Shown here: piece after piece, positions 46,145 through 54,905 of the stretch
Position numbering within the stretch: the first letter of the stretch is position 1
Layout: the number at the start of each line of letters is the position of its first letter
Source of the DNA: Dyella sp. C11
GTDB lineage: Bacteria > Pseudomonadota > Gammaproteobacteria > Xanthomonadales > Rhodanobacteraceae
Direction: 5' to 3'
Length of the DNA: 64,000 nucleotides
Assembly (NCBI RefSeq): GCF_003121485.1
Contig: NZ_QAVX01000002.1
Span: 124,001 to 188,000 of the forward strand
The notes under the pieces: generated by a model
The model's database searches: none
Seen by the model: the letters and a program-made list of their open reading frames with translations, nothing else
What the model was told of the DNA's origin: nothing
Position numbers and translations under genes: made by a program

Positions 46145-48408
46145 GTCACCCGCACGACACCACCACGATGGCGTTGTCGCGTCGTCGCTTCCTGAAAGTG
46201 CTCGCCGGTACGGCGGGCGCCCTCATCGTCGGCATTCCCTTCGCCGATGCCGCCGATGCACCCGTGCCGGCCGCGTTGCTGGGCGACACGCTTTACGGCC
46301 TGGGCGCGTACGTGCGCATCGATGCAGACGGCAACGTGCTCATCGGCATCCGCGATCCGGATACCGGCACCGGCACATCCACGTCACTCGCGCGCATCAT
46401 CGCCGACGAACTGGATGCGGACTGGACGCTCGTCAGCGTCGTATCCCTGGGCCTTGGCGTGGAAGACGACAACGGCAAGCCCCGCTGGACCTATGGCCAT
46501 CAAACCAGTGGCCTCGGCGATTCCGTCCCGGCTGCATGGGCCGATTTGCGCGAAGCCGGTGCGCTCGCACGCTGGCTGCTGATGCAGGCGGCCGCACGGC
46601 GTCTTGGCGTTCCTGCCGATCGACTGCGTTGCGAGGAAGGCAGCGTCATCGCGCCGGATGGCCGCCGTTTCGGTTATGGCTCGCTGGCCGAAGCCGCCGC
46701 GAAAATCGCCCCGCCCGCCAATCCCGTGCCGACGAAGGCGCCCGAACACTACACGCTGATCGGCCAGCCGGCCGGCGACATCGACGCACGCGCCATCGTC
46801 ACCGGCCAGACGGCGTACGCGCTCGATACGTACATGGCCGAAGCCCTGGTCGCCGTGCTGTCGCACTGTCCCTGGAGCGACGGCAGCGTCGACAGCCTCG
46901 ACACCACCGAAACGCTGGCGGTGAAGGGTGTGGTCAAGGTGGTACAGCTCAAGCCTGAAGCAGGCATTCCGCTGGGACAGACCGTCCGCTCACCCGCTGT
47001 CGCCGTGCTGGCGGAGAACACGTGGGCGGCACTGCAAGGCCGTGCGAAGCTCAAGCTGCAGTGGAAGGCCGGCGCACAAAGCGAGAGCAGTGCGTGGTTC
47101 GAGCAGCAGGCCGCCGATGTCGTCAACGACAAGGACGCACAACCCGCGGCACGCGTGCGCAACGATGGCGATGTCGATGCCGTGGCGAAGAAATCCAAGA
47201 ACCGCCTCGAGGCGACCTACGTGCAGCCGTGGCTTGCCCACGCCACGCCGGAGCCGATGAATTGCCTGGCGAAGATCGACAAGGACGGCGCCACGCTGGT
47301 CGTGCCCACGCAGGCGCCGCAGCAGGCGTGGAAGGTGGTGCAGCGCCTTACAGGCCTTGCACCCGCGCAGATCCAGATCAGCGTGCCGCGCGTGGGCGGC
47401 GGCTACGGTCGTCGCCTGGATCACGACTTCGTCGCCGAAGCCGTGATGCTCGCCAAGGCCGTCGAAAAGCCGGTCAAGCTGATGTGGACGCGCGACGAAG
47501 ACCTCACGCAGGATTTCTACCGCTCCGGCAGCGTGCACAAGTTCAGCGCCACGCTCGACGGCAAGCGCCAGATCGTCACCTGGAATCAGCGCATGGCCAG
47601 TGCCTCGGCGCTTGCGCAACGCGGGCTTGGCGACAATCGCCTGTGGACGTCCGAAGTGGATGCTCATCAGTTGCCTGCCGGGCTCGTGCCCAATCTGCGC
47701 AGCGACTGGTACTCGTTGCCGTCGGCGATGTTGCGCGGTCCGTCGCGCGGCATGCCGCACGTCAGCAACGCTTTCGCGGTTGAAAGCTTCATCGATGAAA
47801 TCGCGCACTCGCTGAAGGAAGACCCGCTGGTCACGCGCCTGCGTCTTATCGGCGAGCCGCGCATGATTCCGCTCGGCGATGGCCGCACGCTGGACACGGG
47901 GCGGCTTGCCAACGTGCTCAAGCTCGTTGCCGATCGCATCGAGTGGAAGAACTGGCTGCGCACGGTGAATGGCCTGGGCATGGCGTGCTGGCACGTCAAT
48001 GGCGCTTATGTCGCGCACGCCATCGAAACGTCCCTGCAGGGCGACAAGCTCAACATCGAGCGCGTGGTCTGCGCGGTGGACGTGGGTCGTGTCATCAACC
48101 CCATGGGGCTTGAGGGTCAAGTGGCTGGCGCCACGCTGGATGCGCTGTCCACGGCGTTGAATCTCTCGCTGAGCTACAAGGACAGCCAGATCCAGCAGCA
48201 CAACTGGAAGGACTACCCACTGGCCAGCATGGCGCAACTGCCCGACACCACCGAGGTGATCATCGTGCCGGGCGATGGCGATCCGGCAGGCGCGAGTTTC
48301 CTGGGCATGCCGAGTGCGGCACCGGCGCTCGCCAATGCCGTGTTCCGCGTGAGCGCGGTGCGTGTGCGTCGCCTGCCGTTGCTGAAGGAAATGCTGCGCA
48401 TGCTGTAA
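46141..48408 (+). CDS. IorB-like molybdopterin-binding large subunit
   Basis: A 755-residue large subunit of the isoquinoline 1-oxidoreductase / aldehyde dehydrogenase group. A twin-arginine signal (SRRRFLKVLAG) directs export of the folded enzyme. Typical cofactor motifs are present: VGGGYGRRLDHDF, LAHATPEPMNC, NAFAVESFIDEIA and CAVDVGRVINP. Near the end, the stretch usually written GVGEPGxPPxAPALANAIF reads GASFLGMPSAAPALANAVF, so the glutamate that normally acts as catalytic base is a phenylalanine. Substrate and activity are therefore uncertain. It is translationally coupled to the small subunit; no cytochrome or XdhC-like gene is adjacent. Confidence 0.85.
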   Translation: MSHPHDTTTMALSRRRFLKVLAGTAGALIVGIPFADAADAPVPAALLGDTLYGLGAYVRIDADGNVLIGIRDPDTGTGTSTSLARIIADELDADWTLVSVVSLGLGVEDDNGKPRWTYGHQTSGLGDSVPAAWADLREAGALARWLLMQAAARRLGVPADRLRCEEGSVIAPDGRRFGYGSLAEAAAKIAPPANPVPTKAPEHYTLIGQPAGDIDARAIVTGQTAYALDTYMAEALVAVLSHCPWSDGSVDSLDTTETLAVKGVVKVVQLKPEAGIPLGQTVRSPAVAVLAENTWAALQGRAKLKLQWKAGAQSESSAWFEQQAADVVNDKDAQPAARVRNDGDVDAVAKKSKNRLEATYVQPWLAHATPEPMNCLAKIDKDGATLVVPTQAPQQAWKVVQRLTGLAPAQIQISVPRVGGGYGRRLDHDFVAEAVMLAKAVEKPVKLMWTRDEDLTQDFYRSGSVHKFSATLDGKRQIVTWNQRMASASALAQRGLGDNRLWTSEVDAHQLPAGLVPNLRSDWYSLPSAMLRGPSRGMPHVSNAFAVESFIDEIAHSLKEDPLVTRLRLIGEPRMIPLGDGRTLDTGRLANVLKLVADRIEWKNWLRTVNGLGMACWHVNGAYVAHAIETSLQGDKLNIERVVCAVDVGRVINPMGLEGQVAGATLDALSTALNLSLSYKDSQIQQHNWKDYPLASMAQLPDTTEVIIVPGDGDPAGASFLGMPSAAPALANAVFRVSAVRVRRLPLLKEMLRML

Positions 48409-48410
48409 CA

Positions 48411-48437
48411 AACGGAGCGGCGACCTGCCGCCCCGTT
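48411..48437 (+). terminator. Hairpin after the molybdenum hydroxylase genes
   Basis: AACGG and GCGGC pair with GCCGC and CCGTT around GACCT, with one A-C mismatch. It lies two bases after the stop codon. There is no T tract, so it is a weak terminator candidate. Confidence 0.45.
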
Positions 48438-48578
48438 GCACCACAAAGCTTCTGGCGGGTTCAACGCAGACAGCTTTGTGAGGAAATCGTGTACGCATTC
48501 GCGCGCAAAATGTCCGCTGTGTCTGAGTAATTTCACGGACGCACGAATCCATTTTCTGCCTTACGATGCCTCGACTTC

Positions 48579-48598
48579 GGCGCTACTCGCGTAGCGCC
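48579..48598 (+). promoter_or_regulatory. Hairpin in the leader of the patatin/barrel gene
   Basis: GGCGCTAC and GTAGCGCC form a perfect eight-base stem around TCGC, ending 22 bases before the start codon and just before the ribosome-binding site. It could influence translation or mRNA stability. Upstream, another inverted repeat (CACAAAGCT at 48442-48450 and AGCTTTGTG at 48472-48480) lies in the same leader. Confidence 0.4.
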
Positions 48599-48620
48599 GT
48601 TCTCTTGTCCGGGGGTGGTA

Positions 48621-50873
48621 ATGCGTCGTTGGCTCGCGTCGATCGCCGTGCTCTGGTTGTGCATCGTGCCGCTGTCGTGGGCACAAACTGCGCCGTCTCC
48701 CACTCCCAGTCGCTGTATCGGTCTTGTGCTTGGTGGTGGCGGCGCGCGAGGCGCCGCGCACATCGGCGTACTGGAAGTGCTCGAGCGCGAGCACATTCCC
48801 ATCTGCCGCATTTCCGGCACCAGCATGGGTTCCATCGTGGGCGGCATGTATGCGGCGGGCTATTCGCCGGAGGAAATGCACCACATCATCACCACGCTCG
48901 ACTGGGCCGACCTGTTCTCCGACAACCCGGCACGCGTGGAACTTCCCATGCGGCGCAAGGATGCCGATTACCGCTACCTGCTCAACTTCGAGGTCGGCTA
49001 CAAGAACGGCCACATCATTACGCCGGCAGGTGTGGTGCAGGGACAGAAGTTGTTGCTGTTGTTGCGGCGCCTGCTCATTTCGACGTGGGACGTGCACGAC
49101 TTCGATCAGCTGTCCGTGCCCTTCCGCGCGGTGGCCACCGACATCGTGGCCGGCAAGCCCGTGGTGTTCGGCACCGGCGACCTGGCACTGTCGATCCGTT
49201 CCAGCATGTCCGTCCCGGGTGCCTTTGCCCCCACCAACGTCGACGACAAGTTGCTGGTCGATGGCGGCCTGATGGACAACGTCCCCATCGATGTCGCGCG
49301 AAGCATGGGAGCCACCGAACTCATCGTGGTGAACGTGGGCTCGCCCTTGCTGGATCGCGAACAGCTCAGCAATCCCGTGGCCGTGCTCAACCAGATGGTG
49401 AGTGCGCTGATGGAGGAAAAGACACAGCGGCAGCTCGCCACGCTTGGCAGCAATGACATCCTGATCACGCCTGCGCTCGGGAACATGAGTGCCGCCGAGT
49501 TCAACCGTGGTGCAGAAGCCATCGCCATCGGCAAGGCGGCAGCCGAAGCGGCGCTGCCACGACTGCGCGCCATGTCGGCAGGCCCCGAGGAATGGAATGC
49601 CTTCATCGCGCAGCACCGCCAGCGACACTTTGATCCCGGCCTCGTCGCGTTCCTCAAGGTCGACGCCCAGCACACGGAAACGGCCGACTACGTGCAGGAA
49701 AGCCTCGCCAAGGACGTGGGCCAGACCTTCGATCCGACCAAGCTCGAATCGCAGATCGGCAGCATCTACGGCCGCGGCAACTATCAGCAGATCGACTATC
49801 GGCTTGAACAGCAGGACAACCAGCGAGGCTTGCTGATCATCCCGCGCGACAAACCGTGGGGGCCGGTGTACGGCAAGCTCGGTTTCGAACTCGACGATGA
49901 TTTTGCAGGGCGTAGCGAATACCTGATCTCAGGCGAAGTCACCGCCACCAACCTCAACAAGCTCGGCGCGGAATGGCGCAGCACCTTGTGGGCGGGGCGC
50001 ATCGGCGGACTGGCCAGCGAGTTCTATCAACCGTTCGGCCAGGGCGCGTCCACCTACGTCATGCCCTACGGGTTGATCCGCAACGAAGACTTCCCCGTGT
50101 TCAACGATGCGGGCGAAAAACAGTTGGCCGAATACCGCGTCAAGCGCAGCTACCTGGGTTTCGAGACAGGCTGGACGCCGGCATCGTACTGGCGTGTGCT
50201 GGCGGCGTACACGCGCGGCCGCGACAAGGGCGACCTGCGCATCGGCAATCCGGAAGACTTTTTCAACGAGAAAGAAGACTACAGCCAGGCCAAGGTCGGT
50301 CTGGACTGGGACAGCCTGGACGACGCGCAATTCCCGTCCAAGGGCGCACACGTCAACTTCTCCTACAACTTCTACCGGCCCTGGCTGGGCGGCGACCAGA
50401 CCGGCGATGTGGCGCAACTGAAAGCCGACTGGGTACCGGATTTCGGCCTTGCGCAGACGCGCTACCACGTGCTGCTGGGCATGTATGCCAGCAGCGCGAT
50501 AACCCACGACAAGCAGATGGACCAGTTCTTCGAGGCGCAGAGTTTCCTGGGCGGATTCCTGAACCTTTCCGGCTATCCCGAGCGCTCGCTGCACGGCGAC
50601 CAGTCCATTCTCGGTCGTGCCGTGGTGTACCGGCGTACCGGCGCCACGGATGCCATCTTTTCCACCCCCATCTATGTCGGCGCCAGCCTGGAAGCGGGCA
50701 ACACCTGGCAGACGAAGAGCCAGGTGCAGCTCGACTCGCTGATCTATGCGGGCAGCCTTTTCCTGGGCATCCAGACACCGCTGGGGCCGCTGTTCCTCGG
50801 ATACGGCTACGCCCAGGGTGGGCACAACTCGGTCTACCTCACGTTCGGGTCCTTGCTGCGACCCAATCCGTGA
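48621..50873 (+). CDS. Patatin-like phospholipase fused to an outer-membrane barrel (PlpD-like)
   Basis: A protein of about 750 residues from the ATG at 48621; a GTG two codons earlier is possible. A signal peptide ends near SWA. The patatin domain has the oxyanion loop GLVLGGGGARGAAH, the nucleophile GTSMGS and the catalytic DGGLMDN. A POTRA-like segment (about residues 355-420) leads to a C-terminal Omp85-type barrel of about 330 residues ending VYLTFGSLLRPNP. This order is that of type Vd autotransporters such as Pseudomonas PlpD. The lipase should face the outside or be shed; no cleavage site is visible. Confidence 0.9.
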   Translation: MRRWLASIAVLWLCIVPLSWAQTAPSPTPSRCIGLVLGGGGARGAAHIGVLEVLEREHIPICRISGTSMGSIVGGMYAAGYSPEEMHHIITTLDWADLFSDNPARVELPMRRKDADYRYLLNFEVGYKNGHIITPAGVVQGQKLLLLLRRLLISTWDVHDFDQLSVPFRAVATDIVAGKPVVFGTGDLALSIRSSMSVPGAFAPTNVDDKLLVDGGLMDNVPIDVARSMGATELIVVNVGSPLLDREQLSNPVAVLNQMVSALMEEKTQRQLATLGSNDILITPALGNMSAAEFNRGAEAIAIGKAAAEAALPRLRAMSAGPEEWNAFIAQHRQRHFDPGLVAFLKVDAQHTETADYVQESLAKDVGQTFDPTKLESQIGSIYGRGNYQQIDYRLEQQDNQRGLLIIPRDKPWGPVYGKLGFELDDDFAGRSEYLISGEVTATNLNKLGAEWRSTLWAGRIGGLASEFYQPFGQGASTYVMPYGLIRNEDFPVFNDAGEKQLAEYRVKRSYLGFETGWTPASYWRVLAAYTRGRDKGDLRIGNPEDFFNEKEDYSQAKVGLDWDSLDDAQFPSKGAHVNFSYNFYRPWLGGDQTGDVAQLKADWVPDFGLAQTRYHVLLGMYASSAITHDKQMDQFFEAQSFLGGFLNLSGYPERSLHGDQSILGRAVVYRRTGATDAIFSTPIYVGASLEAGNTWQTKSQVQLDSLIYAGSLFLGIQTPLGPLFLGYGYAQGGHNSVYLTFGSLLRPNP

Positions 50874-50978
50874 CGCTCGAAGGAACGAAGTGGTTTATCG
50901 CGCAGCCTGCACGATCGTCGCCGCACACTTCATTGCCGCCCATCCGTCGAGCTGGGCCATTTACCAGGAGCCTTCATC

Positions 50979-51560
50979 ATGAAAGCGTTGCGTTTCATCG
51001 TCATCGCAGCCGGTCTGGTCTTGAGCGCATGTTCCAACGTGAGCGTCACCAATCAGTGGCGCGATCCATCCTGGCCGGGACCGCCGGCTTCCAACGTGGT
51101 GGTGGTGGGCATTTCCCGCAGCGACACCATGCGCCATATCTTTGAAGACACCTTCTCGCAGCAGCTGCAGGCAGCTGGCATCCAGGCATCGCCCAGCTAT
51201 ACGCAGATTCCGGCCGGCACCACCGGCGCCATTGGCTTGCGTGACCTGGTGAAATCCAGCGGCGCACAAGCCGTGCTGGTGACGCGCGTGCAACGCGTGG
51301 AGCAGAAGACCAGCGTAACGCCCAGCGGCCCGATGTACGGCGGCTTCTACGGCTGGTACGGCGGCGCGTGGGCCTCGGTGCCCGACGTGCAGCAGTACGA
51401 CGTGGTGACGCTGGAAACCAGTGTGTGGGACCCGCGCACGGAGAAGCTCGTCTGGACCGTGACCACCCAGGGCATCGGCACCAACGACATTCCGAAGGCC
51501 ACCACGCAACTGGCGCAGACGCTGATTCCGAAGCTGAAGACTGACGGCATCCTGCGCTGA
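50979..51560 (+). CDS. Lipoprotein of unknown function
   Basis: A 193-residue lipoprotein: the signal peptide ends in the lipobox VLSAC at about residue 18. The mature part begins VSVTNQWRDPSWPGPPASNV, followed by an alternating alpha/beta pattern (GISRSDTMRHIFEDTFSQQL) and a glycine- and tyrosine-rich loop (YGGFYGWYGGAW). The tail is TQLAQTLIPKLKTDGILR. Small outer-membrane lipoproteins with this pattern occur widely in Proteobacteria without a known role. CAGGAG precedes the ATG at 50979. It follows the patatin gene by 105 bases and converges on the proline-rich protein gene. Confidence 0.82.
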   Translation: MKALRFIVIAAGLVLSACSNVSVTNQWRDPSWPGPPASNVVVVGISRSDTMRHIFEDTFSQQLQAAGIQASPSYTQIPAGTTGAIGLRDLVKSSGAQAVLVTRVQRVEQKTSVTPSGPMYGGFYGWYGGAWASVPDVQQYDVVTLETSVWDPRTEKLVWTVTTQGIGTNDIPKATTQLAQTLIPKLKTDGILR

Positions 51561-51591
51561 GCGGCATCGTCCGTTGGAAAACCGGCAAGCG

Positions 51592-53520
51592 TCAGTGGAA
51601 CTGATCGCTTGCCGGAACCCACGTGGTGCTGCTGCGAGCAGGGCCTGTCGGCAGGGTAACGTCCGCCGGACAACCTGGCGGTAGCGGGCCGCCTGCCACA
51701 CGCGCCGCGGCGCACTGCGCGCTGTTGTCCAGCTTTATCGTTGCCACGGTCGGCACCGCGCCGGCCGATGGCGACGGCGGTACCAGCGGGTTGGTCGGCG
51801 CCAGTTTCATCTTGTCGTAGACGACATCGTCCACCGGCGCAGGCGGCGGATTGCCGTCGCCGCAACCGAACAGGGCCATCGGGAACAGCGGCATCACCAC
51901 GCATTCCACGCGTACACCGCGCGGCAGGTTGAAGGTGTGCCGCATGGTGGTCTTTTCGACGGCGTGGCGCAGCGCGGTGTCGATCGAGCTTTCACCTTCC
52001 GGCGTCCAGTCCTTTTCGAAACGCGTGGGCGTGTAGCCAATATTCGGCGTGCCGTGCGACATCACTTCCGTGTTGCCATGCGGCTTGAGCTGCACGTCCG
52101 TGCCGACGACGCCTTCGGGCTGCTCACCCTGTCCCTTGCCACCGTTCCCATTGCTGTTGCCGTTGCCCTGTCCAGGCGGCAACGCAAGGTTGAGCCCCTT
52201 GCCGGCCGCCACGCTCGGCGAGCGCTCGACGCCATTGGGCTGACCGGGCGTACCGCTGCGGCTGCCCTGCGGCGTGGCGTTGGGTGCGCTGCTTTCACCG
52301 CTTTCGCCGGTGTGGCTGGCTTCGCTGCTGGCGCTGTTTGCCTGCGCGGTGGACGCGCTCTGGGAAGACGCATTCGACGCCGACGAGGTGGCTGCGCTTT
52401 GCGCCGGCGCCGATTCCGCCGGTGTTTCGGACAGCTGGGGACGTTCGATGGACGGCTTGTTGTCCAGCGCGACGGCCTTCGGTGCCACCATATCCAGGTG
52501 CGGCGCCTGCGGCTGGTTGATGGTGGGTTGCGCGTTGGGCGGCAAGGGCACCGCTTCCAGCTGGGGTTCTTCCGCCACGCGGATGGCCGGCGACTCCACC
52601 TTGGGTTGTTCGCGCGGCACCACCGGCACCACAGGGGTTGGTTGCGGCTGCAGGTTCACCGTGGGTGCGGCCTGAGCCGGCAGCGGCACGGCCTGCATCT
52701 CCGGCTCGGGCGGCGACGCGGGTTCTTCAGGGCGTGCCACCGGCGCAATGCTCGGCTTGGTGTCGGCGGGCACGGCCTTCTCCATCGCCACCGTGGGCGG
52801 CGTGACGACGGGCGCCGACTGCGGCGGCACTTCGGGAATGGCCAGCGACGCTGGCGGCGGCATGGGCTGGCTGCCGTCGGCCTGCGGCTTGCGCACGGGC
52901 TCGGGCTCGGGCTGGAATTTCGGCGGCACCGGCTTGTCGATGGCCGGCGTTTCCAACGCCACCTGCGGCGGCTCCTGCGCGGTAGGCACGGGCTGCAGCT
53001 GCTCAGCCGACGCCGGCTTGGGCACCGTCACGGGAGGCAGCGGCGCGGCAGTTGCTTCGACCTTGGGCGCCTCGGCCTTGGGCACGTCGGTGACGACCGG
53101 CGTCTGTATGGCAGGCACCGGCACGGGAGCAAGATCGTTGTTGGTACGCGTGGACGAACTGCTGCGGCGTGCCGTGTGCGGCGCATCGCTTGCATTGCCC
53201 TTGTGCACCGGCCCCACTTGCTTGGGCGGCGTGCCGCGCACGGGTGGTGGCGGCGGTGGTTCTTCCTTGGGATGGTCGATCAGGCGCACGACGAGCGGTG
53301 GTGTCTCATCGTTGATTTCTTCCATCTCGTAAGCAGGCCCGAGGATGGCGCCGAACAGGAAAACGAGATGGACCATGAGCGCGCCGGCCAGCGCGAGTAT
53401 GCGCAACCAGCGATCGCGAGGCCGCTCGCCGCGCCGCCGACGATACACAGCCGCGCTCTCCGCCGCCGACTTTGGCGATGGAAGCGTCACGGTCAGCCGG
53501 CTAACGGAATCCCTGTTCAT
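51592..53520 (-). CDS. Proline-rich TonB-like single-pass membrane protein (paralogue 1)
   Basis: A 642-residue protein: a basic cytoplasmic start (YRRRRGERPRDRW), one hydrophobic helix (about residues 41-60), then a proline-rich stretch of some 280 residues and a serine/alanine-rich linker. The C-terminal domain (about residues 480-642) has TRFEKDW, SSIDTALRHAVEK, GVRVECVV and CGDGNPPPAP. The architecture recalls TonB or TolA (energised periplasmic reach), but I see no TonB C-terminal domain. The C-terminal domain is shared with the neighbour at 53578-54636. Function unknown. Confidence 0.8.
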   Translation of the reverse strand: MNRDSVSRLTVTLPSPKSAAESAAVYRRRRGERPRDRWLRILALAGALMVHLVFLFGAILGPAYEMEEINDETPPLVVRLIDHPKEEPPPPPPVRGTPPKQVGPVHKGNASDAPHTARRSSSSTRTNNDLAPVPVPAIQTPVVTDVPKAEAPKVEATAAPLPPVTVPKPASAEQLQPVPTAQEPPQVALETPAIDKPVPPKFQPEPEPVRKPQADGSQPMPPPASLAIPEVPPQSAPVVTPPTVAMEKAVPADTKPSIAPVARPEEPASPPEPEMQAVPLPAQAAPTVNLQPQPTPVVPVVPREQPKVESPAIRVAEEPQLEAVPLPPNAQPTINQPQAPHLDMVAPKAVALDNKPSIERPQLSETPAESAPAQSAATSSASNASSQSASTAQANSASSEASHTGESGESSAPNATPQGSRSGTPGQPNGVERSPSVAAGKGLNLALPPGQGNGNSNGNGGKGQGEQPEGVVGTDVQLKPHGNTEVMSHGTPNIGYTPTRFEKDWTPEGESSIDTALRHAVEKTTMRHTFNLPRGVRVECVVMPLFPMALFGCGDGNPPPAPVDDVVYDKMKLAPTNPLVPPSPSAGAVPTVATIKLDNSAQCAAARVAGGPLPPGCPADVTLPTGPARSSTTWVPASDQFH

Positions 53521-53577
53521 TGGGGAAGTGTAGCGGGCACCGGTTACGTTCTGAGAAGTCCCCTGCGAATAGACGGC

Positions 53578-54636
53578 TCAATGGCCGTCCTGGCTCGCCG
53601 GGTGCGCGGCCCGCTCCTGTATTTCGGCATCCACGGCGCGCGTGGGCGTGTCGACCGGGCAGCCATACGGCAAGGGCTTGTCCGCGCGATAGATGGCGAT
53701 GCATTCCTCCACGCTGGGCTTGGCGGGCTCGGGCGAACCCGGCGCCAGCTGGCTGGCCGGTGCCATGTTCAAACGCATGTCGCGATTCTTGTAGGACGGC
53801 GGTGGCGGCGGATCGCCTCCGCAACCGCCACCCAGCATCGCCAGCGACAGCGAGCAGTGAATTCGCACGCCAGGCGCCACGTGGAAGGTGTGCTCCACGG
53901 TGCTTTTGTCCACGGCTTTTTGCAGGGCATCGTCCACCGAACTGCCACCGCCCTTTTGCCAGTCTTTTTCGAAGCGCGTGGCTTTGTAGGGCACGGTGGT
54001 GGTGTGCTGCATGATGCTGGTGTCGCCCTGCGGTGTCCTGTCGACGTAGCCCGGCTCCGCCGGTGGCGCCACAGTCGTTGCCTTGGTCGGCAACGCGGCC
54101 TCGCCGGTTGCGTTGCCGATGGGCGGCTGTGTCGATGGCGGACTTGAGGTGGCTGGCGCCGGCGGTTCCGGCGGAAGACTGACCGTCATGGCGTTCTTCG
54201 CTGGCGGCTCGTGCACCACAGGCCGACTTACCGGGGGCGGAGGCGGTGCGGGCTCGGGTGGCGGCGGCGGCACCAGTTCTGGCGGCGCTACCGGACCCTG
54301 CGACGAGAAGGCACGCGGAATCAACCGCACCTGCAGCGCACCGGCACGGTCTTCCCGCACCATTTCGGAAGCCTTCCTCAGCTGCATTTCATGCCAGGTC
54401 AGCCAGCCGAACAGGACGTGCAGCACCAGCACGATGCCCAACACCAGCCAGCGACGCCCGCGGTTGGGCGGAGCCTTTCGCCAGCGAAGCTGATGCAGCA
54501 ACGCGCGTGTGGGTCCATCGAGAGGCGCCAGCCCGCGGGAGTACGGGCCTGGAGGTGTCCAGCGATGGTGTTCGACCTGCTCGGTGTGCTCGATGGGGAT
54601 TCCCTTCTTTGCCTGGGGAAAGCGCACGGCGGACAT
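53578..54636 (-). CDS. Proline-rich TonB-like single-pass membrane protein (paralogue 2)
   Basis: A 352-residue relative of the protein at 51592-53520. A basic N-terminus (RWRKAPPNRGRR) precedes one membrane helix (about residues 63-81), a short proline-rich linker (VPPPPPEPAPPPPP) and a C-terminal domain: TRFEKDW, SSVDDALQKAVDK, GVRIHCSLSLAM and GCGGDPPPPP. The later part has cysteines (EECIAIY, YGCPVD) that could form disulfides. It is transcribed first and sits 57 bases upstream of its longer paralogue, so the two probably form one transcript. No clear ribosome-binding site precedes the ATG at 54636. Confidence 0.8.
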   Translation of the reverse strand: MSAVRFPQAKKGIPIEHTEQVEHHRWTPPGPYSRGLAPLDGPTRALLHQLRWRKAPPNRGRRWLVLGIVLVLHVLFGWLTWHEMQLRKASEMVREDRAGALQVRLIPRAFSSQGPVAPPELVPPPPPEPAPPPPPVSRPVVHEPPAKNAMTVSLPPEPPAPATSSPPSTQPPIGNATGEAALPTKATTVAPPAEPGYVDRTPQGDTSIMQHTTTVPYKATRFEKDWQKGGGSSVDDALQKAVDKSTVEHTFHVAPGVRIHCSLSLAMLGGGCGGDPPPPPSYKNRDMRLNMAPASQLAPGSPEPAKPSVEECIAIYRADKPLPYGCPVDTPTRAVDAEIQERAAHPASQDGH

Positions 54637-54905
54637 CCCGGCCGACCGTGCAAGGGGTAGTCACTAAAGACAACCCGACAGGCTGGCCGGTTCCCCTTTC
54701 ACCGCACTGCAACTTGACCCCGGGGGCGGATGGCGAAAACCTACGCAGACGGCCACCCCGGCCGTAACCCGCCATGACCGCCCCCGCGTCCTGCACGCCT
54801 GGACGACCATGACGGCCCGCCATCGTCAGCCGCTTGCGCGGCTTCGTGCGGCGCCGCAGGTCATTGCCGGCACGATTCCGCGCCCAGCCATGGGAGGGTC
54901 GCATC

